DNA of 64,000 nucleotides from Vicinamibacteria bacterium (GTDB lineage: Bacteria > Acidobacteriota > Vicinamibacteria > Fen-336): assembly GCA_025994075.1 (NCBI GenBank), contig JAMQGV010000018.1, positions 62,001 to 126,000 of the forward strand, in the 5' to 3' direction. A model generated the notes under the pieces. It saw nothing but the letters and a program-made list of their open reading frames with translations. It was not told the origin of the DNA and ran no database searches. The translations under genes were made by a program, and so were the position numbers. Each line of letters starts with the position of its first letter. The stretch's first letter is position 1. Below, piece by piece: positions 28,391 to 37,851 of this stretch.

Positions 28391-31341
28391 GTCAGGGCCT
28401 CCGTTCCCGGAGCGGGATTCAGGGGGAGGGTGAAATGGAAGGTGGCGCCGTGGCGCGGCGCGGCCTCGGCCCAGGTCCTGCCGCCGTGCCGGCCGACGAT
28501 GCGGCGGACGAGGGCGAGTCCGACACCGGTGCCCTCGAACTCTTCGTGCGGGTGCAGGCGCTGGAACACGCCGAAGAGTCGAGAGGCGTGCGCCATGTCG
28601 AAGCCGATGCCGTTGTCGGCGACCGAGTAGTGGACCGTGCCCGCCTCCACCGTACCCCGGATCGCGATCCGGGGCGACGGCTCTCGGCCGGTGTACTTGA
28701 AGGCGTTGTCGAGCAGGTTGACCCACACCTGGCGGAGCAGGGCTGGGTCGCCCGACGCCGCGGGCAGGTCGCCCAGGTCGACGGCCACGTCCGTGCCCAG
28801 GTGCCGGGCGCGGCATTCCGCGACGACTGCTTCGACGAGTGCGCGGGTGTCGAACGGGAGCCTGTGAATCGGCTGCCGGCCGAGCCGCGAGAAGCGCAGC
28901 AGGTCGTCGATCAGGGTTCCCATCCGTACGGCCTCGCTCCGTACCACCCCGAGAATGCGCCGCCCCTCTGCGTCCAGCCGCGGAGCTTGCTCCTCCTCGA
29001 GGATGCGGGCGAAGCCGTTGATCCCGCGCAGCGGGGCCCGCAGGTCGTGGGACACCGAGTAACTGAAGGCCTCGAGTTCTGCGTTGGCCGCTTCCAGCTC
29101 GGCCGTCCGCGCCCGGACACGCTCCTCGAGTTCCGCGTTCAGCCGCCGCACCTCGTCTTCCGCCGCCCGCCGCGCGGTGCGGTCGGTGGCCATGCTGATC
29201 ACCAGACGCCTCCCGTCCGGCAACCTCCCGACCGGCGACGAGCTGAACTCCCAGATCCGGAGTTCTCCGGAGCGGGTGCGAATCGGGAACTCGCCTTCGG
29301 TCACTCGCGCATCGAGGTCGAACAGTGTCCGGATGCCGGCTTCGACGCGAGGCGCGTCCGTTCCGTAAGCGCGCCGCGTCCACTCGGAGACCGTCCGCAG
29401 CTCGTCCCGGGAGTAACCCGTAATGTGACACCAGGCCTGGCTGAGTTGGACGACCGTGCCGTCCTCGGCGTGCAGCAGGATCGGGACCGGTGATTCAACG
29501 ATCGCTCGTCGCAGCCGCGCCTCGCTCTCCTCGAGGGCCCTGCGGGCTGCCTCCCGCTCGGTCACGTCGTGGGCGAGCACCAGCCGGGTCTGGCGACACC
29601 GCCACGTCAGCGAGTGGGATCGCACCTCGACCTGGAGGCACGACCCGTCCTTGCGCTGGTGCACCCAGGGGCCGGAGGCCTGAATCGTCCCCGGAGCCTG
29701 CCGGAGGTGGGCCCGCAGCCGCGGCCACTCCTCGGCCGGCCGGATCCGTTCGATCGTCATCGCCAGGAACTCCTGGCGCGAGTAGCCGTAGTGCTGCACG
29801 GCCGCGTGGTTGACCTCGAGGAACCCCAGAGTCTCCAGGTCGTAGATCCACATCGGGTTCGGGTTGGCGTCGAACAGCAGGCGGTAGTCCTGTTCCGACT
29901 GGCGCAGCGCGGCCTCGGCGCGCTGGTGATCCTCGACGACGCTGAGCAGGGCCGCGCTGGTGCGTTCCAGCTCTGCGACGGATCGCCGCAGGGCCTCTTC
30001 GCTGGCCCTGAAGTCGGTCACGTCGAGCACCACCCCGGAGAGCCGCTCGGGAGACCCGTCCGGACCCACCACGAGGTCTCCCGCTTCACCTCGCACCGTG
30101 CGCACGCTGCCGTCGGGCCGCACGACGCGGTACTCCATCGGGGTCGGCCGCCGTTCCTCCAGCACCCGGCGGTTGGCGCGCTCGACGGCCGCCCGGTCGT
30201 CCGGGTGGATCGCGCGGGCGATGACGCCGGCCAGGTCCCCGTCGAACGCCGCGCGGTCGACGCCGAAGATCGCGAACATCTGGGGCGACCACTCGACGCG
30301 GTTCTCGCGGATGTGCCAGACCCACGAGCCCAGGTGCGCCACGGCCTGGGCGCGCTCGAACTGGTCGAGGGTGTCGCGCAGCCGCTCGTCGGCCAGCCGG
30401 CGCTCGGTGACGTCCTTGACGATCGAGTAGAGCAGCGTTCGACGCCCGAAAATGATGGGGCCGGAAGCGACCTCGACCTCCCGTACGGAGCCGTCGGCCC
30501 GCCGGTGCCGGAACTCGAAATGGTTGCGGGCCTCCGCCTGGGCACGGGCCATTTCGGTCTGCACCTCGGCCGGGCTGAGCGTGTTGATCTCCGTGACGTG
30601 CATCGCACGCAGCCGTTCGCGGGGCCAGCCGTAGAAGGCGACGGCCGCCGGGTTCGCGTCGACGATGGCCCCGTCCTCCGGGTCGACGATGAGCATCGGC
30701 ACGTGGTCGTTCTCGAACAGCGCCCGGTGGCGGCTCTCGCTCTCGACCAGCACTTCGGCGTCGCGCTCCCGCCGGAGGCGTCGCGACAGGAGCAGCCCGA
30801 GCGCGGCCGTCGCGGCCGGGTGAACGAGCAGGACGGCCGCACCGACCGAAGCGAAGACGCGCTGCGCCGAAGTCCAGGGCAGCAGCAGCATCCAGGCCAG
30901 CATCACGACGTGCACGATCACGCCCAGCGCGTACAGGTCCGCGAGACGTCCCGCATCGAGCGATCGCCGACGCACGCGGCCCCACAGCCCGCCGATCAGC
31001 CCCGAGGAGACGATGACGCCGACCCCAACCCCCGTGGCCAGGCCGCCCTGGCTCCAGCGGAACGCGGCCGTCACCAGCATCGCGATCACCGTCGGAAGCG
31101 GCCCGAGGAAGGCGCCGCTGATCGCGAGCAGGACCGAGCGGCTGTCGAACACGAGCCCGGGCTCGACCACGACGGGCGCGAGCATGATCGCCACGCCCAC
31201 GCCGCCGGTCAGCAGTCCGACGAGGACCTGTCGCAGGGGGCGCCCGCCCAACGGCTGCTGGCTGGTCGCGAGGTCGTACACCGCGGCCAGAGCGAGCAGC
31301 AGCGCCGCGTTCTGCACGAGCGACAGCAGCGCAGCGCTCAA
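28387..31341 (-). CDS. Membrane sensor kinase with LytS-type 5TM region, four PAS domains and phytochrome-type kinase core
   Basis: The 984-residue protein has an N-terminal ~190-residue region of five or six helices beginning SLVQNAALLLAL, resembling the 5TM domain of LytS-type sensors. Four PAS domains follow (about 200-325, 330-450, 480-592 and 600-715), then a coiled coil, HisKA (SVSHDLRAPLRG, His765) and HATPase (NLLDNAFKYT, DNGIGFD, GTGVGLALV). There is no attached receiver; the Rcp1-like gene follows with an ATGA overlap. The start is taken as TTG 31341, overlapping the upstream stop as TTGA. Open frame continues upstream only as an out-of-frame reading of the neighbour. Confidence 0.88.
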   Translation of the reverse strand: MSAALLSLVQNAALLLALAAVYDLATSQQPLGGRPLRQVLVGLLTGGVGVAIMLAPVVVEPGLVFDSRSVLLAISGAFLGPLPTVIAMLVTAAFRWSQGGLATGVGVGVIVSSGLIGGLWGRVRRRSLDAGRLADLYALGVIVHVVMLAWMLLLPWTSAQRVFASVGAAVLLVHPAATAALGLLLSRRLRRERDAEVLVESESRHRALFENDHVPMLIVDPEDGAIVDANPAAVAFYGWPRERLRAMHVTEINTLSPAEVQTEMARAQAEARNHFEFRHRRADGSVREVEVASGPIIFGRRTLLYSIVKDVTERRLADERLRDTLDQFERAQAVAHLGSWVWHIRENRVEWSPQMFAIFGVDRAAFDGDLAGVIARAIHPDDRAAVERANRRVLEERRPTPMEYRVVRPDGSVRTVRGEAGDLVVGPDGSPERLSGVVLDVTDFRASEEALRRSVAELERTSAALLSVVEDHQRAEAALRQSEQDYRLLFDANPNPMWIYDLETLGFLEVNHAAVQHYGYSRQEFLAMTIERIRPAEEWPRLRAHLRQAPGTIQASGPWVHQRKDGSCLQVEVRSHSLTWRCRQTRLVLAHDVTEREAARRALEESEARLRRAIVESPVPILLHAEDGTVVQLSQAWCHITGYSRDELRTVSEWTRRAYGTDAPRVEAGIRTLFDLDARVTEGEFPIRTRSGELRIWEFSSSPVGRLPDGRRLVISMATDRTARRAAEDEVRRLNAELEERVRARTAELEAANAELEAFSYSVSHDLRAPLRGINGFARILEEEQAPRLDAEGRRILGVVRSEAVRMGTLIDDLLRFSRLGRQPIHRLPFDTRALVEAVVAECRARHLGTDVAVDLGDLPAASGDPALLRQVWVNLLDNAFKYTGREPSPRIAIRGTVEAGTVHYSVADNGIGFDMAHASRLFGVFQRLHPHEEFEGTGVGLALVRRIVGRHGGRTWAEAAPRHGATFHFTLPLNPAPGTEALT

Positions 31342-32060
31342 GCACCCTCGCCAGGTTCTCGGGGCTCGGGCTCGCCCTGTGCGGCTTCGTCGGCGACGCT
31401 CGCGTAGCGGGGCGGGCGTCCGAGCTCGGCCAGCAGCGCGTTGACCTCGCGCTTGAGCTCCAGCACGCGGCTTTCGCGGCCGATGGTGGCCCGATGCCAG
31501 CGCTGGAGCTCCGCGAGCTGCTCGGCGACGCGCGACTCCGCGCGCTTGCGCTCGGCGACGTCTTCTTCGAGCGCGCGGTTGGCCTGCTGGAGCTGCGTCA
31601 GCTTCTCCTCGAGCTTGCGCACGAGCGCAACCTCGTACGACTTGTTGCTGCGCTCCACGTCGCCGCTCGGCGGCCGCGCCCCGGAGCCGTGCACGGTCTC
31701 CATCACGGCCGACAGGCGCGCCGTGAACGCCGCGGGCTCTGCCGGCTTGAGGATGAACGCGTCGGCCCCGAGTTCGAGCGCCAGGGCTTCGTCGGCGGGT
31801 TCGGTGTAGGTCGCGGTGTAGACGACGAAAGGAACGGTGCTGAGGCGCGAGTCGGCCTTCCAGTGGCGCAGCAGGGTGTAGCCGTCCATCACCGGCATCA
31901 GCAGGTCCGAGACCACGAGGTCCGGCGGCGCCTGCCGGGCCTTGGCCAGGGCCTCGGCACCGTGGCGCGCTTCTTCGACTTTCCACCCCGCAGCGGACAG
32001 GAGGACCCGCAACAAGTACAGGCCCTCAACCTTGTCTTCGACGATCAGGACCCGCTTCAT
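31338..32060 (-). CDS. Response regulator with C-terminal coiled coil
   Basis: The 240-residue protein has a receiver (about 1-122: VLIVEDKVEGL, Asp52 in VVSDLLMPVMDG, ILKPAEP) followed by ~110 residues, mostly heptad-patterned charged helix (about 140-215) with no recognisable DNA-binding or enzymatic fold. Such receiver-coil proteins often act as adaptors or dimerising relay parts. ATG 32060 is preceded by GGGAGG and overlaps the upstream stop as ATGA. The downstream kinase starts at the overlapping TTGA. Confidence 0.88.
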   Translation of the reverse strand: MKRVLIVEDKVEGLYLLRVLLSAAGWKVEEARHGAEALAKARQAPPDLVVSDLLMPVMDGYTLLRHWKADSRLSTVPFVVYTATYTEPADEALALELGADAFILKPAEPAAFTARLSAVMETVHGSGARPPSGDVERSNKSYEVALVRKLEEKLTQLQQANRALEEDVAERKRAESRVAEQLAELQRWHRATIGRESRVLELKREVNALLAELGRPPRYASVADEAAQGEPEPREPGEGA

Positions 32061-32434
32061 GCGCCTCCCTTCTCCGGCAGGAACGCCCGCACCTGCGCGA
32101 CGAACGTCTCGGGGTCGATCGGCTTCTCGATGTAGCCGTCGCACCCGGCCGCCAGCACCCGTTCGCGATCGCCGGTCATCGCGTAGGACGTGACTGCGAC
32201 GATCGGAATGCCGTCCAGTCGGGCGTTCTGCCGCAACGCCCGGGCGACTTCGTACCCGTCCATCCCGGGCAACTGGATGTCCAGCAACACCAGGTCGAAG
32301 TCGCCGCTGGTCGCCAGCGCGAGGCCCTCGGCGCCGTCTTCGGCCGAGAGCACCGAAAACTTGCTCGCGTTCAGCAGGAAGGTGATCAGGTAGCGGTTCT
32401 GGGCGTTGTCTTCGACCAGCAGCACGCGGGTCAT
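32057..32434 (-). CDS. DivK-like single-domain response regulator
   Basis: The 125-residue receiver has VLLVEDNAQNRYL, Asp52 in LLDIQLPGMDG, the switch segment AVTSYAMTGDRE and YIEKPIDP. These features are close to DivK/CheY-like regulators that act by binding kinases rather than DNA. ATG 32434 overlaps the stop of the upstream kinase (ATGA), so the kinase at 32431-34356 is the likely cognate donor. The next receiver gene also overlaps by ATGA. Confidence 0.92.
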   Translation of the reverse strand: MTRVLLVEDNAQNRYLITFLLNASKFSVLSAEDGAEGLALATSGDFDLVLLDIQLPGMDGYEVARALRQNARLDGIPIVAVTSYAMTGDRERVLAAGCDGYIEKPIDPETFVAQVRAFLPEKGGA

Positions 32435-34356
32435 GGAGTCTCCGTGAGCGAGGGCGGGGTCAGCGGCAAATCGACCCGGAAGGTCGATCCGACCCCCGGG
32501 GCACTGTCGAAGCCGATCCTGCCTCCCATGCGTTCGACGAGGCGCTTGCAAATAGCGAGCCCGAGCCCGGTGCCTTCGTGGGCGCGTGCCAGACCGGAAT
32601 CGAGCTGGCGGAAGGGCTGGAAGAGCTGGTCATGAGCCTCGGCCGGGATACCGATGCCGGTGTCGGACACGACGAAGGCGACGCCCTGGGGAGTGGCCCG
32701 CACGTCGAGGCCCACCCGCCCCTGGTCGGTGAACTTCACCGCGTTCGCCAGCAGGTTGATCAGCACCTGCTCGACCCGCCGTCGGTCGCCGACCAGTTCG
32801 GGCAAGCCAGGCTCGGTTTCGCACTCGATCTCCAGGCCCTTCTCAGCGGCCTGCGCAGCGACCGTGTCGGCCGCCCGGCGGGCCGCGGCGGCGGGGTCGA
32901 AGCGGGCCTGGGCGAGTTCGAGCTGGCCGGCTTCGATCTTCGAGATGTCGAGCACGTCGTTGATCAGCTCCAGCAGGTGCTGGCCGCTGGCGCGGACCAT
33001 GCCGAGCTGCTTGCGTTGCTCCTCGGTCAGGGGGCCGGCGAGGCCCTGGAGCAGGACGCCCGTGAAGCCGATGATGGAGTTGAGCGGCGTGCGCAACTCG
33101 TGCGACATCGTCGCCAGGAAGGCCGACTTGAGTCGGTCCGCACCTTCGGCCCGATCGCGCGCTTCGCTGAGTTCGGCGGTGCGCTCGGCGACGCGCCGTT
33201 CGAGCTCCGCCGCTTGCCGGCGCAGGTCGTCGGCCAGACGGCGCACCGCCTCCTCGGCGTGCTTGCGGTCAGTGATGTCCTGGACGATGCCGGCCATCCG
33301 GCGCGGCGGCCCCTCGCCTTCGAACTGGTGCCCGCCCGCGGCCCAGATCCAGCGCACCTCGCCGTCGACCCGGCGGATGCGGCACTCGAAGCTCCAGTCC
33401 GTCTGGTGGGCCACGGCATCCTGGAACCGTCGATCGACCTCGGCCCGGTCGGGCTCCAGGACGTGCGCCAGGAACATCTCGTAGGTCCATTCGGGCAGCA
33501 TCGCCTCGTACCCGAAGATCCGATCGTGTTCCAGCGTGCGGCTGGCCGAGTGGTCGACCAGGTCCAGTTCCCAGCCGCCGGTCCGGCTCACCTCGAGCGC
33601 GAAGGAGAGCCGTCGCTCGCTGGCCCGCACGGCGTTGTCCTGCTGCTCTCGCGCGAGCGCGACGGCGGCGACCTGGGTGGCGAGCTCGATCAGCTTCAGG
33701 TGCCGGGCATCAGGCAGGCCCGGCGCGGTGCGGTAGCAGGAGAACGTGCCCAGCACCCTCCCGTCCGCGGTGCGCAGTGGCGTGGCCCAGGCGGCCCGCA
33801 GCCCGGCCTCGCTGAACGAGGCACGGTGAAGCGACCAGGCGGGATCGGAGGCGAGGTCGGCGACCAGGACCGTGTCGTCGCGGAACATCGCCGTGCCGGA
33901 CGGCCCGGCGCGTTCGTCGATCGACTGCTCGTCGAGGTAGCGGACCAGGGCCGGCGGCAACCGCCCGGCGACGGCGTGCGGCGCGCGCGAGCCCTCCGCG
34001 TCGAGCAGCCGCACGGAAGCCGTGAGGCCGGGCACCTGCGACTCGACGAGGACGACCAGGCGCTGGAGGATCTCCCGCGCCGGGGTCCCGCGGGCGACCC
34101 GTTCGAGGAGATCACGCTGGGCTTCCAGCAGCGCCTCGTTCAGCCGGCGCGCTCGCAGCTCGGCGCTCATCAGGAGCGCGAGCAGAAACGCGGTGAACGC
34201 CACGAAGGCCCAGCCCTTGTAGATCGACCAGCGGGCGAGAACGTGGGGATCGCCCGTCGCCGCCTCCAGCAGGCGATCGGATGCGTGGATCCACACCCCC
34301 GCGAGGATCGCGTAGGGCACCACGACGCGCGCGACCGACGGCGCAATCGTCCGCAT
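32431..34356 (-). CDS. Membrane histidine kinase (2 TM, GAF, PAS, HK)
   Basis: The 641-residue protein begins with two transmembrane helices around a short loop (VVVPYAILAGVWI, then YKGWAFVAFTAFLLALL, about 9-78). A GAF-like domain (about 85-240), a PAS domain (about 250-375), a coiled coil, HisKA (TMSHELRTPLNSI, His419) and HATPase (NLLANAVKFT, DTGIGIP, GTGLGLAI) follow. It lacks a receiver; the DivK-like gene follows with overlap. Its membrane module is homologous to that of the kinase at 34439-36292. I chose ATG 34356 because GGAGGTCC lies just upstream; an in-frame start at 34425 is less well placed. It heads the five-gene coupled operon. Confidence 0.9.
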   Translation of the reverse strand: MRTIAPSVARVVVPYAILAGVWIHASDRLLEAATGDPHVLARWSIYKGWAFVAFTAFLLALLMSAELRARRLNEALLEAQRDLLERVARGTPAREILQRLVVLVESQVPGLTASVRLLDAEGSRAPHAVAGRLPPALVRYLDEQSIDERAGPSGTAMFRDDTVLVADLASDPAWSLHRASFSEAGLRAAWATPLRTADGRVLGTFSCYRTAPGLPDARHLKLIELATQVAAVALAREQQDNAVRASERRLSFALEVSRTGGWELDLVDHSASRTLEHDRIFGYEAMLPEWTYEMFLAHVLEPDRAEVDRRFQDAVAHQTDWSFECRIRRVDGEVRWIWAAGGHQFEGEGPPRRMAGIVQDITDRKHAEEAVRRLADDLRRQAAELERRVAERTAELSEARDRAEGADRLKSAFLATMSHELRTPLNSIIGFTGVLLQGLAGPLTEEQRKQLGMVRASGQHLLELINDVLDISKIEAGQLELAQARFDPAAAARRAADTVAAQAAEKGLEIECETEPGLPELVGDRRRVEQVLINLLANAVKFTDQGRVGLDVRATPQGVAFVVSDTGIGIPAEAHDQLFQPFRQLDSGLARAHEGTGLGLAICKRLVERMGGRIGFDSAPGVGSTFRVDLPLTPPSLTETP

Positions 34357-34438
34357 CAGCGGAGGACCTCCCGGAGGGCGGCGGGCCGGCCTCCGGACAC
34401 CGCCGCTGACCCGGTAGTATCGCAAACATCGCCGCAGC

Positions 34439-36292
34439 TCAGTCCGCGAGCACCTCGCTGACCTTCGAGCCGAGATCCGCCGCCGTGAACGGCTTGGGCA
34501 GGAAGTGCACGCCGGCCTCGAGCACGCCGCGGTGCTCGATCACGTCGGCCGTGTAGCCGGACACGAACAGGCAGCGCAACCCCGGCCGCGTCTCGCGCAG
34601 CCGTTCGACCAGCTCGCGGCCGTTCATGCCGGGCATCACCACGTCGGTGATCACGAGGTCGATCGAGCCGTCGAACGCTTCCGCGATCGACAGCGCCTCG
34701 GCGGGCCGCGAAGCCGCCAGCACGCGATAGCCGAGGTCGGCGAGCGCTTCGCTGGTCACCGCCAGCATCGCCTCCTCGTCTTCGACGAGCAGCACGACCT
34801 CGCCGTGCGCGGGTTGCCCGCCGACGTCCGGGCCGGCCTCGGCACACGGTTCGGGGAGCGGCTCGCGCGCCGGCAGCAGGATGTCGAACCGGGTGCCGCG
34901 CCCGGGCGCCGAGTCGACCTCGACGTAGCCGCCGTTCTGCTTGACGATGCCGTAGACCATCGCGAGGCCCAGGCCGGTGCCCTGGCCGGCCGGCTTCGTG
35001 GTGAAGAAGGGCTCGAAGATCCGGGCCTGCACCTCGGGGCTCATGCCCGCCCCGTCGTCCGTCACCGCCAGCCGCACGTAGACACCCGGCACCGCACCCG
35101 GCCGCGAGGCACAGTCGGCCTCGCTCCAGACGACGCAGGCCGTCGCGATCTGCAGCACGCGCCCGCCGGCGTCGCGGGCGTTGACGACCAGGTTGGTCAG
35201 CACCTGGTCGAGCTGCGAGCCGTCGGCCTCGACGACCTTGACGCCGGGCCCGGGCTCCCAGCGCAGCGCCACGTCTTCGCCGATCAGGGGCTTCAGCAGG
35301 CCGAGGCTGGCGGCGACGTGGGCGTCGAGGTCGAGGCGGTGCGGCGCGATCACGTCGTGGCGGGCGAAGGCCAGCAACTGGCGCGTCAGCAGCGCCGAAC
35401 GGCGGCCCGCTTCTTCGATCGAGTCCAGGTGGCGGGCGGCCTCGTGCGCCGGCTCCAGCGCCTTGCGCGCCATCTCCGCCCGCGCCAGCACCACGCCGAG
35501 CGCGTTGTTGAAGTCGTGGGCGATGCCGCCCGCGAGACGGCCGATCGACTCCAGCTTCTGCGCCTGCGCGAGCTGCGACTGCAGGGCCAGCCGCTCCCGC
35601 TCCGCGCGGTCGCGCTCGGTCACGTCGTGGGCGAGCACCAGCCGTGCGGGCCGGCCCAGCCACTCCACGGCGTGGGAGCTGACCTCGACGTCGCGCAGCT
35701 CGCCCGCTTTCGTCACGTGGCGCCATGGTCCCGACCCGTGCACCGCGGCCGGAACAGTCGCGAGGTGCTCGCGGAAGCGCTCCACCTGCTCCGGCTCCCG
35801 GATGTCCAGCACGCTCATCGACGCGAACTCGTCGCGGGACCAGCCGTAGCGGGACACGGCGGCGTCGTTGATCTCGAGGAAGCGCAGCGTCTCCGTGTCG
35901 TAGATCCACATCGGGTGGGGGTTGGCGCGGAACAGCAGGCGATAGCTCTGCTCGGACAGGCGCAGCGCGTCTTCCACCAGGCGCAGGGCAGAGGAGTCGA
36001 CGGCGCGGGCGCGATACTCGGCGGCCAGCAGGACCGCCAGCAGCAGGCCCGTCACCGCCACGAAGGCCCAGCCCTTGTAGGTCGACCAGGCCGCGAGCTG
36101 CTCGGGGTCGCGCAACCAGGCCAGGAGCAGGCGGTCGGAGAGGGTGATCCACAGTCCGGCCAGCAGCAGGTAGGGGACGACGACTCGCAGTACGGCGACG
36201 ACGAGCGCGCGCCGCGTCGAGCGCGTCGGTCCCGATCCGGCCTCGAAGGGGGTCACCTCGCCAGTCACCTCACGCGCTGCGGCATACTGCAT
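34439..36292 (-). CDS. Membrane hybrid histidine kinase (2 TM, PAS, HK, REC)
   Basis: From ATG 36292 the protein has 617 residues: two helices around a short loop (VVVPYLLLAGLWI and YKGWAFVAVTGLLLAVLL), shared with the kinase at 32431. Then come PAS (about 105-225), HisKA ([14 protein letters not shown], His259), HATPase ([28 protein letters not shown]) and a receiver (about 500-615, LVITDVVMPGMNG). Its HK-REC half is close to that of the kinase at 25914, including the SGYTAD and LPKPFTA segments. An alternative TTG at 36313 would overlap the divergent hydrolase start. Only 20 bases separate the two ATGs, so promoter elements must lie inside coding sequence or the true start is further in. 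Confidence 0.88.
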   Translation of the reverse strand: MQYAAAREVTGEVTPFEAGSGPTRSTRRALVVAVLRVVVPYLLLAGLWITLSDRLLLAWLRDPEQLAAWSTYKGWAFVAVTGLLLAVLLAAEYRARAVDSSALRLVEDALRLSEQSYRLLFRANPHPMWIYDTETLRFLEINDAAVSRYGWSRDEFASMSVLDIREPEQVERFREHLATVPAAVHGSGPWRHVTKAGELRDVEVSSHAVEWLGRPARLVLAHDVTERDRAERERLALQSQLAQAQKLESIGRLAGGIAHDFNNALGVVLARAEMARKALEPAHEAARHLDSIEEAGRRSALLTRQLLAFARHDVIAPHRLDLDAHVAASLGLLKPLIGEDVALRWEPGPGVKVVEADGSQLDQVLTNLVVNARDAGGRVLQIATACVVWSEADCASRPGAVPGVYVRLAVTDDGAGMSPEVQARIFEPFFTTKPAGQGTGLGLAMVYGIVKQNGGYVEVDSAPGRGTRFDILLPAREPLPEPCAEAGPDVGGQPAHGEVVLLVEDEEAMLAVTSEALADLGYRVLAASRPAEALSIAEAFDGSIDLVITDVVMPGMNGRELVERLRETRPGLRCLFVSGYTADVIEHRGVLEAGVHFLPKPFTAADLGSKVSEVLAD

Positions 36293-36312
36293 CGTTCGCG
36301 CCCGGAGGTCCA

Positions 36313-37749
36313 ATGCGCCCGTCCTGCCTGATCGCCGTCGTCGTCACGCTGTCCGCTCCCGCGCTCGCGGCGCCGAAGCCGGCTCCCGTGCCGGCGCAGA
36401 AGAAACAGGTGGTCGCCTCGATCGAGCGGCAGCGGCCCGAGCTGGTGCGGCTGGCCGACGAGATCTGGGGTTACGCCGAGACCGCGCTGCGCGAGACGCG
36501 CTCCGCGAAGCTGCTCGCGGACCACGCGGAGCAGCACGGGTTCACGGTCGAGCGCGGCGTTGCCGGGATGCCCACGGCGTTCGTCGCGACCTACGGCCAG
36601 GGCAGCCCCGTGATCGGCATCCTCGGCGAGTACGACGCGCTGCCGGGCCTGTCGCAGAAGGCGCAGCCGACGCGCGAGGCGGTCGTCGCGGACGCGCCCG
36701 GCCACGGCTGCGGCCACAACCTGTTCGGCGCGGCCAGCCTCGGCGCGGCGATCGCGGTCAAGGAGCAGATCGCGGCCGGCACCCTGAAGGGCACCGTCAA
36801 GTTCTTCGGCACCCCGGCCGAGGAGGCGGTGGGCGGCAAGATCTACATGGTGCGCGACGGAGTGTTCGCGGGTGTCGACGCCGTGCTCGTCTGGCACCCT
36901 TCGGTCGAGACCCGCGCCGACCGCGTCGGCGGCCAGGCGCTGGTCGACTTCGAGGTCACGTTCCGGGGCCGCTCGTCGCACGCGGCCTACGACCCGTGGA
37001 ACGGCCGCTCGGCCCTCGACGGCGCCGAGCTGTTCACCCACGCGGTGAACCTGATGCGCGAGCACGTGAAGCCCAGCGTGCGCCTGCACTACGTGATCGC
37101 AGACGGCGGCAACGTGCCGAACGTCGTGCCCGACCACGCCCGGGTGTGGATGTGGGCGCGCGACTTCACCCGCGCGGGCGTCGAGGACGCGCTGGTGCGC
37201 CTGCGGCGTGCGGCCGAGGGGGCGGCCCTGGCGGCGGGCGTCGAGGCGGAGTTCCGCATCCAGTCGGGCGACTGGGAGATCCTGATCAACGACCCGGGCT
37301 CGCGGCTGCTCGACTCGAACCTGCGCTGGCTGGGCGAGCCCGTCTACACGGCCGAGGAGCAGGCGTGGGCGCGTGAGCTGCAGAAGGCGGCCGGCGTGCC
37401 GGAGAAGGGCGTCGACGCCTCGGTGGGTTCGCTCGAGGGCCAGGTCAACGAAGGCGGGTCGACGGACGTCGGCGACGTGAGCTGGGTGGTGCCGACGCTG
37501 CACGTCTCGGTCGCGACCGCGCCGGCGGGCATCCCGTGGCACGCGTGGACCTCGGTCGCGGCCTCCGGCCACTCGATCGGGCACAAGGGGATGGAGCGCG
37601 CGGCCAAGGTGATGGCGGCGACGGCGGTCGACCTGATGACCGACCCCAAGGCGCTCGCGGCGGTGCGCGCGGACTTCGCGAAGAACACGGAAGGCGTGGT
37701 CTACAAGCCCTGGATCCCGGACGGCCCGCCCCCAGTCCCGCAACCGTAG
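36313..37749 (+). CDS. Exported M20-family amidohydrolase (AbgB-like)
   Basis: The 478-residue protein starts with a signal peptide (about 1-20, ending ALAAP) and matches M20D amidohydrolases such as the p-aminobenzoyl-glutamate hydrolase B subunit. Visible metal-site motifs are GEYDALPGL, GHGCGHNLFG and GTPAEEAVGGK, and the dimerisation lid contains the conserved SSHAAYDPWNGRSALDG. A GGAGG site lies 7 bases before ATG 36313. It probably cleaves amide-linked acyl or glutamate conjugates in the periplasm; the substrate is not predictable. It lies between kinase genes without clear functional connection, divergent from one of them. Confidence 0.9.
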   Translation: MRPSCLIAVVVTLSAPALAAPKPAPVPAQKKQVVASIERQRPELVRLADEIWGYAETALRETRSAKLLADHAEQHGFTVERGVAGMPTAFVATYGQGSPVIGILGEYDALPGLSQKAQPTREAVVADAPGHGCGHNLFGAASLGAAIAVKEQIAAGTLKGTVKFFGTPAEEAVGGKIYMVRDGVFAGVDAVLVWHPSVETRADRVGGQALVDFEVTFRGRSSHAAYDPWNGRSALDGAELFTHAVNLMREHVKPSVRLHYVIADGGNVPNVVPDHARVWMWARDFTRAGVEDALVRLRRAAEGAALAAGVEAEFRIQSGDWEILINDPGSRLLDSNLRWLGEPVYTAEEQAWARELQKAAGVPEKGVDASVGSLEGQVNEGGSTDVGDVSWVVPTLHVSVATAPAGIPWHAWTSVAASGHSIGHKGMERAAKVMAATAVDLMTDPKALAAVRADFAKNTEGVVYKPWIPDGPPPVPQP

Positions 37750-37770
37750 ATTCCGGCGTCCTCTCCGCAC

Positions 37771-37801
37771 GATCATTGAATAGTCGTAATATGATCATTC
37801 A
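37771..37801. promoter_or_regulatory. AT-rich patch with repeated GATCATT motifs upstream of a hybrid kinase
   Basis: GATCATTGA (37771-37779) and GATCATTCA (37793-37801) are direct repeats 22 bases apart, about two helical turns. GATCAT and ATGATC also form an inverted pair, and TAATAT (37787-37792) could serve as a -10. This is one of the most AT-rich spots in the window and precedes the gene at 37852. A promoter with a dimer-binding operator is likely; the regulator is unknown. Confidence 0.45.
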
Positions 37802-37851
37802 GTGGTCAGCCTTTCCTCGAGGTGTGGCACTTCCGGGGTGCGGAGGCCGCA

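Noticed and set aside
37825..37840. TGGCAC...GGTGC, resembling a sigma-54 promoter before the hybrid kinase at 37852
   Set aside because: The GG and GC elements are 12 bases apart rather than 10, and the site would leave almost no leader before the ribosome site.
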